From Acholeplasmatales bacterium (lineage in GTDB: Bacteria; Bacillota_I; Bacilli_A; Acholeplasmatales; Anaeroplasmataceae), in assembly GCA_017454375.1 (NCBI GenBank), contig JAFTDB010000032.1, forward strand, positions 62,001 to 126,000: DNA of 64,000 bases, given 5' to 3'. How positions within the stretch are numbered: the stretch's first letter is position 1; each line of letters starts with the position of its first letter. Under the pieces are notes generated by a model. The model had not been told where the DNA came from. It made no database searches and was given only the letters and a program-made list of their open reading frames with translations. Both the position numbers and the translations under genes were made by a program. Shown one piece after another: positions 12,001 through 18,234 of this stretch.

Positions 12001-13455
12001 AACAGTTAATGATGTACAGCCTTTGAATGCTTCCTTCTTAATTGTTGTAATATTATTAGATAAAACAACAGTTGTAAGTGATGTACAACCCTTGAAAGCA
12101 TATGAAGAAACTAATGTTAAAGTGTCTGGAAGTGTAATAGATGTAAGGCCACTGTTTTCAAATACACCTTTTTTATCTGTAGAACCAGCAGCACTACCAA
12201 GTGTAGTAACATCAGGTAAATTGATGCTAGTTAAGGCGCTACATCCATAGAAAGCTTCATCCTCGATTGTTGTAAGCTGACTACCTGCAGCAAATGTAAG
12301 TGTGCTTAAGGATGCACAGTTTTCAAATGCTGAATTACTGATTGTAGTTACTTCGCTACCAACCTCAAATGAAGTAAATGATTTTTGATAGAAAGCATTT
12401 ATACCAATAACTTTAATAGGTAAACCATTTAAAGTAGACTTCATGGTAATTGATGTATCTGTAACATTACCAATACCAGTTACTTCATAATATTCGCCAT
12501 TAGTAGATAATTTATAATCTAGATCTCTTGGCCAAATAGTTGGTAGACCATCAACAAAGCGCCAATAATCTAATGAATCCATTAATGGTTCTGTATCTAA
12601 ACGGTATTTAAGCTTATTTATTGCACCACCTGCAGTAGTTGAAATAAGATAAGTTTCGTTCGTAGAGTGAATCTGTGATGTTAGACCAAAATTTAGACCT
12701 AAATCAGCTGAATCGATGATTTGATTCTTTGCACCATCGAAATATGCATATTGTAGGCTAGTACAGCCAGCGAATGCATTTTCTTCAATGTTGTTAAGTC
12801 TTTCTCCAACGTTCATTAGTGCAGTCGTAATAGATGGAGTTAATATAATATAGGAGATGTTGCTACATCCTTGGAATGCACCTGTTGAAATTTTTTGAAC
12901 ATTTGTAAATGTTACGGTTTGTAAATTTGTAAAACCATAGAATTGATATTTATTAATTGTTGTTACTGTATTAGGAATGGAGATGTTTTCTAATAAAGAG
13001 TATCTAATGTTATCATGCTTGTATTTACCAGCATCATCTTTGATGTAGAACTTTCTTTCACCTGTAAAGGCACGAGAAAATGGGTTTGCTGAGGCACTAA
13101 CGATGTCAATTGCAAGCCAATCTTCTAAAGTTCCATCATAAAATATCGCATCAAGGTTTAGGCCATCTGCACCAAATGCGTTATTTGCGAACTGTTTATA
13201 ATCTGTTGTTATATGTGCGTATGAGGCAGCTGTTGGATTTGAAACAGAGTCAATAACTAGACCTGCGTCAGCATGATCTTTATCAACTGGTGAAGTGTTG
13301 TATAAAGCTGCAGTACCAGTTTCGATAACTGTAATATCTTCTACTGGTTCTTCAGAAGCATATACTTCACTTCTTGATGCCATGAATGCCCCCACCAGGG
13401 CAAAGAGCGATACTGCCCCAAATATTGTGAATAATAAGTTCTTTCTGTTTTTCAT
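1..13455 (-). CDS. Giant secreted BspA-like leucine-rich-repeat surface protein (C-terminus off window)
   Basis: The frame is the same at the start codon and at the left edge of the window, giving at least 4485 codons. I sampled it but did not check every codon. The start at 13455 has a GGAG site 9 bases upstream. The N-terminus is a Sec signal (MKNRKNLLFTIFG, hydrophobic core, VYA cleavage site). The rest is mostly BspA/LRR_5-type repeats of about 23 residues, of the form I-x-x-x-A-F-x-G-C-T-x-L-x-x-I-x-L-P. They are interrupted by about eight linker modules. Seven of these carry Y-W-[RH]-[FYL]-V followed by DF/DL-x-Y and YY-x-V-x-G-x-GT (near 12.55, 9.70, 5.84, 4.51, 3.48, 2.21 and 1.05 kb), and the one near 7.0 kb lacks YW. 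Three YYY-x-x-x-G-x-YV inserts lie at 9.9-10.95 kb. Proteins of this family are cell-surface adhesins or binding proteins. The ligand is unknown, and the anchoring signal would lie outside the window. Confidence 0.93.
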   Translation of the reverse strand, partial: MKNRKNLLFTIFGAVSLFALVGAFMASRSEVYASEEPVEDITVIETGTAALYNTSPVDKDHADAGLVIDSVSNPTAASYAHITTDYKQFANNAFGADGLNLDAIFYDGTLEDWLAIDIVSASANPFSRAFTGERKFYIKDDAGKYKHDNIRYSLLENISIPNTVTTINKYQFYGFTNLQTVTFTNVQKISTGAFQGCSNISYIILTPSITTALMNVGERLNNIEENAFAGCTSLQYAYFDGAKNQIIDSADLGLNFGLTSQIHSTNETYLISTTAGGAINKLKYRLDTEPLMDSLDYWRFVDGLPTIWPRDLDYKLSTNGEYYEVTGIGNVTDTSITMKSTLNGLPIKVIGINAFYQKSFTSFEVGSEVTTISNSAFENCASLSTLTFAAGSQLTTIEDEAFYGCSALTSINLPDVTTLGSAAGSTDKKGVFENSGLTSITLPDTLTLVSSYAFKGCTSLTTVVLSNNITTIKKEAFKGCTSLTVIKSTTSGDSNVIDSANSGLTTVEESAFENCTSLTTIVFANVTNTLEAKAFKGCISLTDITLPEGLTTIGESIFENCTSLVSIVLPKNLSKISSRMFYGSSKLTTVTYPEVHSDPNNPTSEMVYDSATTRIGTYAFFGTKITTIKIPASVTAISYNAFKGCTSLTTLEFETGSNLVTIREGAFYGCTNLTTVVLPEGLINLGYLEETETVGQTSTVIDPAEDTIYGVFETSGVQTVSLPSTLSEIQKDTFKNASSLTAVTFAANSTLTSIGEHAFSGTHLASITIPASVETIEKEAFKSITQLVTLTFEANSNLTTIGESAFESTNITSVKLPASLQDVTEVVVTPVYTPVTFDEITTYQANTYYYESTPGTYVKDTEAEATENRQYYSYSEDQESVTTFGIGKNAFKNCDDLVTLVITGGSNALTISEGAFYGCSKITTLTIPTNVLTIGKEAFRGASLLATLTFTSESSLETIGDSAFVGTVITSVEIPASVTTIEQKAFHNITNLTSITFANGTSLSSVGSYAFANTRITSFVVPNTLTVIPEYMLYQCSALTSLTLHDKISEYQQYCFASCTNLVSFILPIPTGNTTKILTTQIEYTEVDFDNAPVVPTYATNTYYYKEDGVYVLDTAAERTENRSYYSRTSTDNGIIYRPVDFDSTGIPTYAANVYYTKDSSGNYVKSSATSRDTSIQYYKQVNAEKEVAYFAVIRANAFNGDSKLANIFYYGQIESEWSDNVMNYDTTISTKIRYYSSLKPISNSINYWHLVNDAPELYGRDFTYEAASSTTYYIKDKGTINTAAIVIPDEINGYHIVGIMDEAFKNDKTITSLTLNQYLTSIGASAFEDCTALTTITLNDVLTDVGSRAFFGCTNITAVAFLTENDDLTIGSEAFSGCSKLKQLSFKDLTSTYTATLGASAFYNCGDLQYSNSANQSDGIILPAGLTSIGANAFGSCAKVTKISFPDTLLSIGDSAFEGAKIATLSFGTTPVLQTIGSKAFTGNEIVTITFPDTVTSIGTEAFKTCTKLTTATFGSGLLTLSESAFEGCSLLNTITFTSATSLNVGKKAFYNDVKLATVTFTNSKLNNIYESAFEKTIITTISLPAELVTIGEAAFKDVTTLTSVTFAGANLTHIYESAFENCKGLTTITVPSSVIIIGDSAFRNSGLTSATINSSGSLSIGNYAFAFDDTELVSGFLSSNITINSALTSLTIGNYAFLGSKMTAITLPVKTTTIGTGAFKNSTLLASVTFDSPSEVTSIGESAFEGCVALTSITIPSGVVVINDRSFYGDTHLASVTLSPSTTTIGESAFEGAIFDTILIPATIDKIEADAFKDVSTLATVYYYSNVDHWLTITFDNEFANPMSNDVEAANHDKVIKNFYYLDEPSGSVTYETHKYTLLTTLNLNGKTSVDNYQFYGFNCITDLSFIGNGGLPADSEKGIAADPTDLAMSAGTIKTIGIKSFYGLSQIQGLIIPDSIEYIGQGAFDGINEDYFTFFYYQSAYGDWNNTQFTSTDKWLEYVKYRYLDGDTSTNVSDMWYKSVVTGGTNLTVTNDNLATFKAMLHTNGTANTISNYNITLDVDVVLDNDISQAFDIILNNTILQLNGHTITYDNGLLNFTGENYVVVNELTNAFALNNHIKLTEFAYKLIEVEEDNVVVDRYYQVLGLGTITGTEITVPDKYRGIEIREVVPYAFKNNSLLTKIHLGYYVKTIGASAFENIKTLTELTMGSSLVTIGNYAFQGDTALTSVLIPKTLKTVGTHAFFMSDETTKQMLRFVYFEGTVDDWINITFADEYANPFANAHENNEGLLVLDENGNVTFAYNQTRYKVITEVIITNSAENTSIGNYQFYGMKTIKTFRIPVSVTSIGAKAFTNTNIEEVYYGGSITNWLGMTFTDENSNPLQYTTRVYFYVNNSYSIVTDIVIPDGTTTIGDYQFYGFKSPTYIYMPDSVKNIGRYAFYQNTAVRYIILPILHKATEQGTDGKIDEHAFDGCTALTDIFYRGDRTVEHPDWATDQPLIAATAFSATITDNRNQVGIYLSYYSANMPTSDSTIYWHFIDNSKNPVNYNAELEYELFTVDANTKYFVVKSKGSYSTITNLIIPAEFLNPDTQDAHNYPVKKIADNAFKGLTIQTISFGTNVIEIGESAFEGCTALAQITFVSNTNLVEIKANAFKNTKLKTTVVNGTTHTNELYLPSSVTTIGNFAFGTTDDSSTATQYTKITLPTSLTTLRNDAFKNNKSVTVVTMNSALTTIGTDAFNFGIAGASITSMNYDGTLANWMAIDFANAYSSPMANPTCLAFMLKSGNTYTEVTNLTLPTDANITTVKQYQFYGFKNITNITFASQITTIKEYAFTNAAKIEKLVIPNTITSIKEHAFERLNTLKSLFIKAPLTTIAPYTFAECQMVTVLSLPSTLTEIQGNAFAGVYQIANIYYGYNGVDDSDAGDTHAADWTALKANIVSTPISDNPADEGKTVNGNIPSVTAVYYYSRLNPISNSTSYWHYVTNGAVQGILSVYGQDFEYEEVKEDNVVVSYNVIGKGTLVFNTNVTSLTIPATLNGKPVKAVTAAAATTWGNVTSITTLTLSENIQNIGNNVFKDWIGLVTLYLPSTLASVGSDAFSGCTNLENVYYAANLQTWCGITFTNECSTPMNNAKARYFYVNNALITEIAIPSAILTIGNYQFYGFKNIQSVTFHSAVTSIGNSSFANCTSLGNGHNNLVIPASLTTVGTNAFAGCSSLQVVYVFAEWTSIPVGTFKDCDIRDVTIPSTVATIGADSFDGNANIGRVYYGYTANVERTAWDALVASIGNGTGEDNTKTKLSNPSLNVYLYKDWNPLNNSTSYWRFVDNKPTTWPADLEYKYVEIKDDPNDVNAVTDRYYEIIGIGTVEFTATNNSITIKALLRTPEYAGELDVRKITSKEVSNSTVYVFQNQTNLRTVTFADLSKIDYIEAYTFAGCTALQSFTMPTKAVVISDHLFDGDSSLSTLTISATTTSFGDYALRGTKISTIVIPNTTTSIGAGAFENCTSLTSVTFEANSTLSSIGNDAFKGCTALATLTIPASIETIGDNAFRGMTSLDTFTFANTTANAKLLAINGGTFRGCTKLNGVILPVTVTSIGDYAFEGCIKLTSIDIPAKVTVISTSLFDGCVELASVGMPHEVTTIKSCAFQSTKISQIVIPASVTSIELNAFMYCNNLTTVFYGGRNSKNFDSDNYVTDTEVSTWTNTMTVAGGNTALIGEATQENLYAKIVCYKYLDPFENSTSYWHYVNNTPTKYGQDFTYILVKNGADDYYKVTGVGTRKFTTDTTVTIKAALNNIPIRVVDTDAFKNITAITELTISENLVTIGAGAFEGCSGITKITFIKGNKSLLETIDSSAFKGCSSLSMLRFDDGTFNELPSDSLELINASAFEGCTSLADIIIPNTVTAIGNTAFKGCSILTEVTFAATSVVASVGNYAFANTALTTISLPDSVAAIGEGAFAGCTSINNVVIPTATTAIAAHLFDGATHLNNLTISSGTTTIGDYAFKGTALVTLVIPQTITAIGTGAFENCTSLDHLELVHVTNDTANVSLTTLSNDLFKGCTNLKWISIPSTISSVGTNVIPAVNLTVYYGYHSDTESTDAGWNSIRTAFASILTGKTLTVKFYKKLSPENNSTSYWRYVTVYDNETPVDLEIKVWEPDFKYVKTGEGNAAYYTIVGFGTYAEAENPTVAVIKDTLNNIPVTKIISETDNGVFEGHGMTNVTMGANIIEIGARTFYGNNTLTAISLNSGLEIIGAEAFYGTRFTSFGTNGLPGTLATIGNFAFANNTALTSVVLPATVTVIPDGFVKGNTSLTSVEVSATTTSIGASAFEGCSGLSSLTGTGLTKLPDTITTIGIAAFKGCSSLTTMIMPTGVTTISANTFENSGLTSIYFSSVIGNINAAAFKNVTHLTNVNYDGTITNWLNISFATYEANPMNNTTAHLYLKSGEDTYTEITEITIPSVSTINQYQFYGFNNVTSYVIPEGVTTI

Positions 13456-13510
13456 AAAAATCATCTCCAATTAAGTTCTTATTAAAAAAACACTTATAAT
13501 ATTTATAAAT

Positions 13511-13539
13511 ATTATACCAAAGAAAACGCTTTTATTCAA
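13511..13539 (-). promoter_or_regulatory. Promoter of the giant BspA-like gene
   Basis: On the minus strand there is a -35 TTGAAT (13534-13539), a 17-base spacer and a -10 TATAAT (13511-13516). A TG one base before the -10 makes it an extended -10. The leader to the start codon is about 50 bases. Confidence 0.75.
13522..13535. promoter_or_regulatory. cre-like site inside the BspA promoter
   Basis: The site GAAAACGCTTTTAT lies almost wholly within the -35/-10 spacer. Aligned on its central CG, it matches the CcpA cre consensus TGWAANCGNTNWCA at about 12 of 14 positions. A protein bound here would block RNA polymerase. CcpA is encoded at 59.2-60.2 kb. The link is inference from the site and its position. 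Confidence 0.5.
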
Positions 13540-13598
13540 TAAAATGGCATTACTGAGCCAAATACAAATACATTTGTATTTATATATGTATATACAAT

Positions 13599-13631
13599 AA
13601 AAAGCACCCTCATTTTATGAAAGCGCTTTTT
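13599..13631. terminator. Long hairpin between potD and the BspA gene
   Basis: AAAAAGCACCCTCAT pairs with ATGAAAGCGCTTTTT around a TTT loop, giving about 15 pairs including a few G-U. It has A- and T-runs at both ends and could terminate transcription in either direction. One arm resembles a cre site by chance. Confidence 0.6.
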
Positions 13632-13650
13632 CACTACCTAAAACATAAAA

Positions 13651-13678
13651 AAGAAGATGGAAATTAATCCATCTTCTT
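13651..13678 (-). terminator. Terminator of the potABCD operon
   Basis: On the minus strand, AAGAAGATGG pairs perfectly with CCATCTTCTT around an 8-base loop and is followed by a run of T. It overlaps the potD stop codon. Confidence 0.8.
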
Positions 13679-14999
13679 ATGCTCTTGCATTGTTGAATGC
13701 AGTATTTATTTGTTTGATGTATTGTCTTGAGAAGGATGCTAAGATAGATCCTTTTTGGCTATCCTTAGGATAAAATCTCTCAAAAGCCTTGCTGATTGCA
13801 TAGTCATAGAATGACCAATATAGGTCTCCATCATATGGATCAGAGAAGTCTCCTTTTAACTCATTTACTGTATCTAAATCGTATTCGATATCAGAAAGAG
13901 CTAAAATTTCTTCATAAACTGAATTAAATGGAGTGTCATAGCAAACATAATATGTATTACTTAAAGCAGGTGTAACTTCATCTACTTCTTTTGCACACAT
14001 AAAGTCAATAAATTTATAAGCTAAGTCTTTGTTAGCTGAATCTTTAGTGATAACCAAGTTATCACAGAAAGCAATTGTATCATCAGGAATGAATAAATCA
14101 AAACCGATTTGGTACTCACTACCATTTTGAGCTTTATATACTCTTTCAGCGCTTGTAATAGTATCTAGCATATCAGCAAAATCTTCATTTGTTACGTCAT
14201 TTGCTAAATATGCATCCATCACAGTTTTTGCTGCATTTTCACAAAAGAAATACAAGAAATCGCCTGTCCACATGAAACCAACATCAATATTTCCGGCAAC
14301 AATATCCTTCTTAATTGTGTCTGTTCCCCATGCATTGTAGTTCATATTTGAGACTAAATCTCTGATTTCTTGAAGCTTAGATGTAGGTTGTTCAGCATAT
14401 ACATCAAGGCCTAAATATCTACAAGCAGCATAGTATGCATGTTGATGTGAATCATACATTGCAACTCTAGTTTTTGCAGGTAAGGCATTACGGTCAAATA
14501 GTGATGCCCATTGGTTTTGATTACCAGTTACTGCTTTTTCAAGACCTTCTTTTTCTGTTGTGTACATGATTCCCCATGTACCCCATAGATATGGTACATA
14601 ATAATTAGTAATATCATCATCTGTATTTTGACGCATATTTTCATCAATTTTACCGATGCCATATCTAACATCTTCACTCTTTGGGTTATAGTTTTCTAAT
14701 TTTGAGAAATCTAGTTTTTCTAATAAATCATTTTTGTACATCTTTTCTACCATGTAATCACTTGGAGTGATAACATCATATACTGTTGTACCAGCCTTTA
14801 ATTTAGAATAGAAAATTTCGTTAGATTCACCTAAATCCATTAAAACATTACAATTGTACTTATTTTCAAATTCTACTAATAAGCTCTCATCAATATACTC
14901 GCCCCAGTTTAAGAATAATAGGGTTCTTCTTCCACCACAAGATGAAAGAACTAAAACTAGTAAACTAAATAATAATAGACTAATGCTTTTTCTTTTCAT
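13677..14999 (-). CDS. potD: Spermidine/putrescine ABC transporter substrate-binding lipoprotein PotD
   Basis: This 440-residue lipoprotein captures polyamines outside the membrane and delivers them to PotBC. It has a lipoprotein signal (MKRKSISLLLFSLLVLVLSSCGG; lipidated Cys about residue 21), then the LFLNWGEYIDESLLVEFE opening typical of PotD/PotF. A segment typical of the fold, YDVITPSDYMVEKM, follows. The start has a GGAGGT site 7 bases upstream and lies inside the 3' end of potC (20-base overlap), so translation is probably coupled. It is the last gene of the potABCD operon. Whether it prefers putrescine or spermidine cannot be told from the sequence. Confidence 0.93.
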   Translation of the reverse strand: MKRKSISLLLFSLLVLVLSSCGGRRTLLFLNWGEYIDESLLVEFENKYNCNVLMDLGESNEIFYSKLKAGTTVYDVITPSDYMVEKMYKNDLLEKLDFSKLENYNPKSEDVRYGIGKIDENMRQNTDDDITNYYVPYLWGTWGIMYTTEKEGLEKAVTGNQNQWASLFDRNALPAKTRVAMYDSHQHAYYAACRYLGLDVYAEQPTSKLQEIRDLVSNMNYNAWGTDTIKKDIVAGNIDVGFMWTGDFLYFFCENAAKTVMDAYLANDVTNEDFADMLDTITSAERVYKAQNGSEYQIGFDLFIPDDTIAFCDNLVITKDSANKDLAYKFIDFMCAKEVDEVTPALSNTYYVCYDTPFNSVYEEILALSDIEYDLDTVNELKGDFSDPYDGDLYWSFYDYAISKAFERFYPKDSQKGSILASFSRQYIKQINTAFNNARA

Positions 15000-15861
15000 T
15001 TAATTTACCTCCTATTATGTTATATAGGACAATTCCCACAATCATAAATACTGTAAGTGCAGTTGAGAATGCATATACACCAGGGAATAATGATTTCTTA
15101 CCAATTGATGAATAAATCCAAATTGATAATGTGTTATAACCATTACCAGTTACGAAATATCCAACAACGAAGTCTTCAAATGAAATAGTAAATGCTAAAA
15201 CCATACCACTGAAGATACCACCTTTAATTGAAGGTAGGATTACCTTTAATAAAGACTTGAATGGTTTAACACCTAAATCTAGGGATGCATCAAGCATATT
15301 TGGATCAATTTCTTTCATCTTAGGAATAACTGATAAGATTATATAAGGTAAGATGAAATATACATGGGCAATCAAGATTGTCCAGAAACCAAAGATATGC
15401 TTATTAAGAGGTAAAAGAAGTGAGAAAATCAACATCAAAGATACACCGGTTACGATATCTGCGTTAAGTAGAGGGATGTTGTTTAAAAGGATTAATCTAC
15501 TCTTTACCTTTGGAGGTAAATAATGAGCACCAATACCAATTAATGTACCAACTACTGTAGCAATTAAAGTAGCGAAGATTGATGTCTTAAATGTATTCAA
15601 AATTGAATCATTTAAGCTTCTTTTAGAGAACATATTTAAATAATTATCAAATGTGAACCCTGCAAATTCAGTTGTAGAATCACTTGAATTGAAAGATTGA
15701 ATAGCAATTATAATTACAGAGAAATATAACATTATAATTGCGAAAACTAATAAGATTTTGCTAACTATTTTCCAAGTCATTTTTAAAGCAGTATGTTTTT
15801 TGTAGCCATACTCTTCAATTGTAGCTCTTTCATAATTAGCTGGATTGTATTCTTGCATCAT
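14980..15861 (-). CDS. potC: Polyamine ABC transporter permease PotC
   Basis: A 293-residue inner-membrane permease with about six membrane segments. The EAA-loop region for contact with the ATPase reads DPNMLDASLDLGVKPFKSLLKVILP (about residues 190-215), the usual location before the last two membrane segments. The N-terminal tail of about 30 residues before the first segment is a little longer than usual. It overlaps the end of potB by 4 bases (ATGA) and its own 3' end overlaps potD. With PotB it forms the channel for polyamine uptake. Confidence 0.92.
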   Translation of the reverse strand: MMQEYNPANYERATIEEYGYKKHTALKMTWKIVSKILLVFAIIMLYFSVIIIAIQSFNSSDSTTEFAGFTFDNYLNMFSKRSLNDSILNTFKTSIFATLIATVVGTLIGIGAHYLPPKVKSRLILLNNIPLLNADIVTGVSLMLIFSLLLPLNKHIFGFWTILIAHVYFILPYIILSVIPKMKEIDPNMLDASLDLGVKPFKSLLKVILPSIKGGIFSGMVLAFTISFEDFVVGYFVTGNGYNTLSIWIYSSIGKKSLFPGVYAFSTALTVFMIVGIVLYNIIGGKLNEKKKH

Positions 15862-16721
15862 ATTAGAGTTTCTCCTTCCTTATCAACTTTATTGATAATC
15901 ATAATAGAGCCTAATATGATTATTAAGATTACGATAGCCAAGACTGAACCTTGGTTATAGTTCATATTAATGAAGTTTTGTTCAATGATATTACCAATTA
16001 AAATAATTTTTCTATCGCCTAATACATTAGGAATAGCGAATCCTGACATACATGGTAACAATACCATGATTGAACCAGAAATTATACCTTTCATTGATAA
16101 TGGAACAATAACCTTCCAGAACTTTTGGAATTCTGTTAAACCTAAATCTAGGGCAGCTTCCTCAAGTAATGGATCTATTTTTTCAAGGGATGTATAAATT
16201 GGTAAAACCATAAATGGTAAGTATGTAAATACCATACCTAAGATAATAGCAAAATCAGTTCCGATGATATTAATTCCTGGGATATGGAAGATACTTGATA
16301 AGATATTATTTTCCTTAAATACAGAAGCTAAGGCATTAATTCTTAACAAGAAGTTAGTCCACATTGGAAGAATTAATAAAATCAAAATTAAATATTTGTT
16401 CTTAAGTTTTGATCTATATAGTAAATACGCAACTAGATATCCAAAGAAGATACAAATTGCTGTTGTAATTACTGCAAACTTTATAGAATTCCAGAAGGCA
16501 ATTACTGTAGATTTCTCAGTTAAAATTGAGAAATTTGTAACAGTCCAAGACATTCCTTGGAATGAAATACCTTCAGTATCTATAAACATTAACACAAACA
16601 TTACTACCATTGGAAGTAGTGCGAAAATATATAGCCAAAATAAGTATGGTCTAGATAATCTATCAAGGTGATGAGACACTTGATGAGGTGGCACTATTCT
16701 ATTGGTACTATTTTTTTGCAT
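15858..16721 (-). CDS. potB: Polyamine ABC transporter permease PotB
   Basis: A 287-residue permease with about six hydrophobic segments. Its EAA-loop motif, IDPLLEEAALDLGLTEFQKFWKVIVP, includes the conserved EAA-x3-G core. The segment ILPMWTNFLLRINA matches the PotB family. The reading frame starts within the last 28 bases of potA, so coupling is likely. It pairs with PotC. A hydrophobic shadow frame on the other strand (16264-16671) is not a gene. Confidence 0.92.
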   Translation of the reverse strand: MQKNSTNRIVPPHQVSHHLDRLSRPYLFWLYIFALLPMVVMFVLMFIDTEGISFQGMSWTVTNFSILTEKSTVIAFWNSIKFAVITTAICIFFGYLVAYLLYRSKLKNKYLILILLILPMWTNFLLRINALASVFKENNILSSIFHIPGINIIGTDFAIILGMVFTYLPFMVLPIYTSLEKIDPLLEEAALDLGLTEFQKFWKVIVPLSMKGIISGSIMVLLPCMSGFAIPNVLGDRKIILIGNIIEQNFINMNYNQGSVLAIVILIIILGSIMIINKVDKEGETLI

Positions 16722-18172
16722 GATCCGTCTACCTTCATTAAACAGATTTCGTATTCATCAATCTTTAAGCCTACATCTTCACCAGTCTTAACATCTTCAT
16801 ATGTATGAACGATGAATTCTTGACCTTCGATTTCTACGATTAACTCAAAATGTACACCCTTGAAAATTGATGATATAACTTTACCAACGATATGTGCTTT
16901 TTCAAGAGGAACAACGTCCCAGTCTTCTGGTCTAATTACAACATCTACTTTTTCTTCATCATCGAATTCATATCCTACTACTTTCCAGTCAGCGCCTAGG
17001 AAGTGAACGATATTCTTTCTTAAATATACACCTTCAATGATATTAGATTCACCAATGAAGTTAGCAACATATCTATTGATAGGTTCATTGTAGATATCCT
17101 TTGGAGAACCTTGTTGTTGGATGACACCATCCTTCATAACAATGATTCTATCTGACATAACCATAGCTTCCTCTTGGTCATGTGTAACGAAGATAAAGGT
17201 AATACCTAGATTACGTTGCATTTCCTTTAATTCGTATTGCATGTTTTGACGAAGCTTTAAGTCTAGTGCTGATAGAGGTTCATCTAGAAGTAAGATCTTT
17301 GGTTTTAATACAATAGCACGTGCAATAGCAACTCTTTGCATTTGTCCACCAGAAATCTTATCGATTGTTCTCTTTTCAAATCCACTTAAGTTAACCATCT
17401 TTAAAGCTTCACTAACAGCTTCTTCAATTTTTCTGTTAATTGTTCTTCTCATATCAAAGTAGTTAACTTTTTCAGGATTCTTCTTACCAAATCTCTTCTT
17501 ATCCTCGATTGCTTCTTGTAACATTTTTTCTTTGCCACCGAAGAAATCAACAAGACCACTAGGGCATTCTTTAATGTCAGCCTTATATTGTGTCTTAATT
17601 TCTTTTAATTTGCCATTTAATTCAGTTTTAAATACCTTTATCTTACTGAATAATTCTGCTTTAAATTCATTGATTTTTTTCTTTGCGTCAGCTTTTACAA
17701 TAGCTGTTGCATTTTTGTCATTTAAAACCTCAAATAAATCAGCAGTTTGTTTTTGATACTTTTCTTTTTCAGCATCTACTAACTTGTTATAATTGATTTT
17801 CTCATTTTCTACTGATCTAGTGTATTTAAGCTTACAGTTTGTCTTTGCAGCATTTCTAGCATAATTTCTTAAACCAAATGCTACATTCTCAAATACATTA
17901 AGATGAGGAAATAAAGCGTATCTTTGGAAAACAGTATTAACTGGTCTAGCATATGCTGGTAATTCGTTAATAATCTTTCCATTAACAATGATCTCACCTG
18001 AATTTGGGTATTCAAATCCAGCAATCATACGAAGAGTAGTAGTTTTACCGCATCCTGAAGGTCCTAATAAAGTTACAAATTCATTAGGATAGATATCAAG
18101 ATTAATTCCATCTACTACACAGTTGTCTCCATAGTATTTAACTATGTTATGAAGCTCAATAATTGGCTGCAT
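16694..18172 (-). CDS. potA: Polyamine ABC transporter ATPase PotA with a large lysine-rich insertion
   Basis: The ATPase that drives PotBCD. From the chosen ATG (18172) it is 492 residues, against about 370-380 for typical PotA. Visible are Walker A GPSGCGKTT (about 37-45), Q-loop FQRYALFPH (Q83), signature ISGGQMQR (about 273-280), Walker B ILLLDEP, H-loop THDQEEAM and a C-terminal TOBE-like regulatory domain. Between the Q-loop and the signature lie about 130-140 extra residues, rich in Lys/Glu and probably helical. Mollicute PotA proteins are also enlarged. An upstream in-frame ATG (18232) is rejected because the -10 box sits only a few bases before it. It is the first gene of the operon. 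Confidence 0.93.
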   Translation of the reverse strand: MQPIIELHNIVKYYGDNCVVDGINLDIYPNEFVTLLGPSGCGKTTTLRMIAGFEYPNSGEIIVNGKIINELPAYARPVNTVFQRYALFPHLNVFENVAFGLRNYARNAAKTNCKLKYTRSVENEKINYNKLVDAEKEKYQKQTADLFEVLNDKNATAIVKADAKKKINEFKAELFSKIKVFKTELNGKLKEIKTQYKADIKECPSGLVDFFGGKEKMLQEAIEDKKRFGKKNPEKVNYFDMRRTINRKIEEAVSEALKMVNLSGFEKRTIDKISGGQMQRVAIARAIVLKPKILLLDEPLSALDLKLRQNMQYELKEMQRNLGITFIFVTHDQEEAMVMSDRIIVMKDGVIQQQGSPKDIYNEPINRYVANFIGESNIIEGVYLRKNIVHFLGADWKVVGYEFDDEEKVDVVIRPEDWDVVPLEKAHIVGKVISSIFKGVHFELIVEIEGQEFIVHTYEDVKTGEDVGLKIDEYEICLMKVDGSCKKIVPIE

Positions 18173-18186
18173 CAAATCAATCCGTG

Positions 18187-18206
18187 TTTGAAATTTATAT
18201 TTCAAA
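18187..18206 (-). promoter_or_regulatory. Leader hairpin of potABCD
   Basis: TTTGAAAT and ATTTCAAA form a perfect 8-pair stem around ATAA in the predicted 5' leader, about 15 bases before the chosen potA start. It has no T-run, so it is not a terminator. Its role is unknown. Confidence 0.4.
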
Positions 18207-18234
18207 TCCCTTTCTTTATTTTTTTTATGCATAA

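Noticed and set aside
386-12250. Several plus-strand open frames of 78-138 residues inside the giant BspA gene
   Set aside because: They are antisense shadows of the leucine-rich repeats, lack ribosome sites, and recur because the repeats recur.
13618-13631. cre-like TGAAAGCGCTTTTT between potD and the BspA gene
   Set aside because: It is one arm of a long hairpin terminator (13599-13631) and lies far from the mapped -35, so the match is better explained by the terminator.
16264-16671. Plus-strand frame of 135 residues opposite potB
   Set aside because: It mirrors the potB membrane segments; no ribosome site or promoter.
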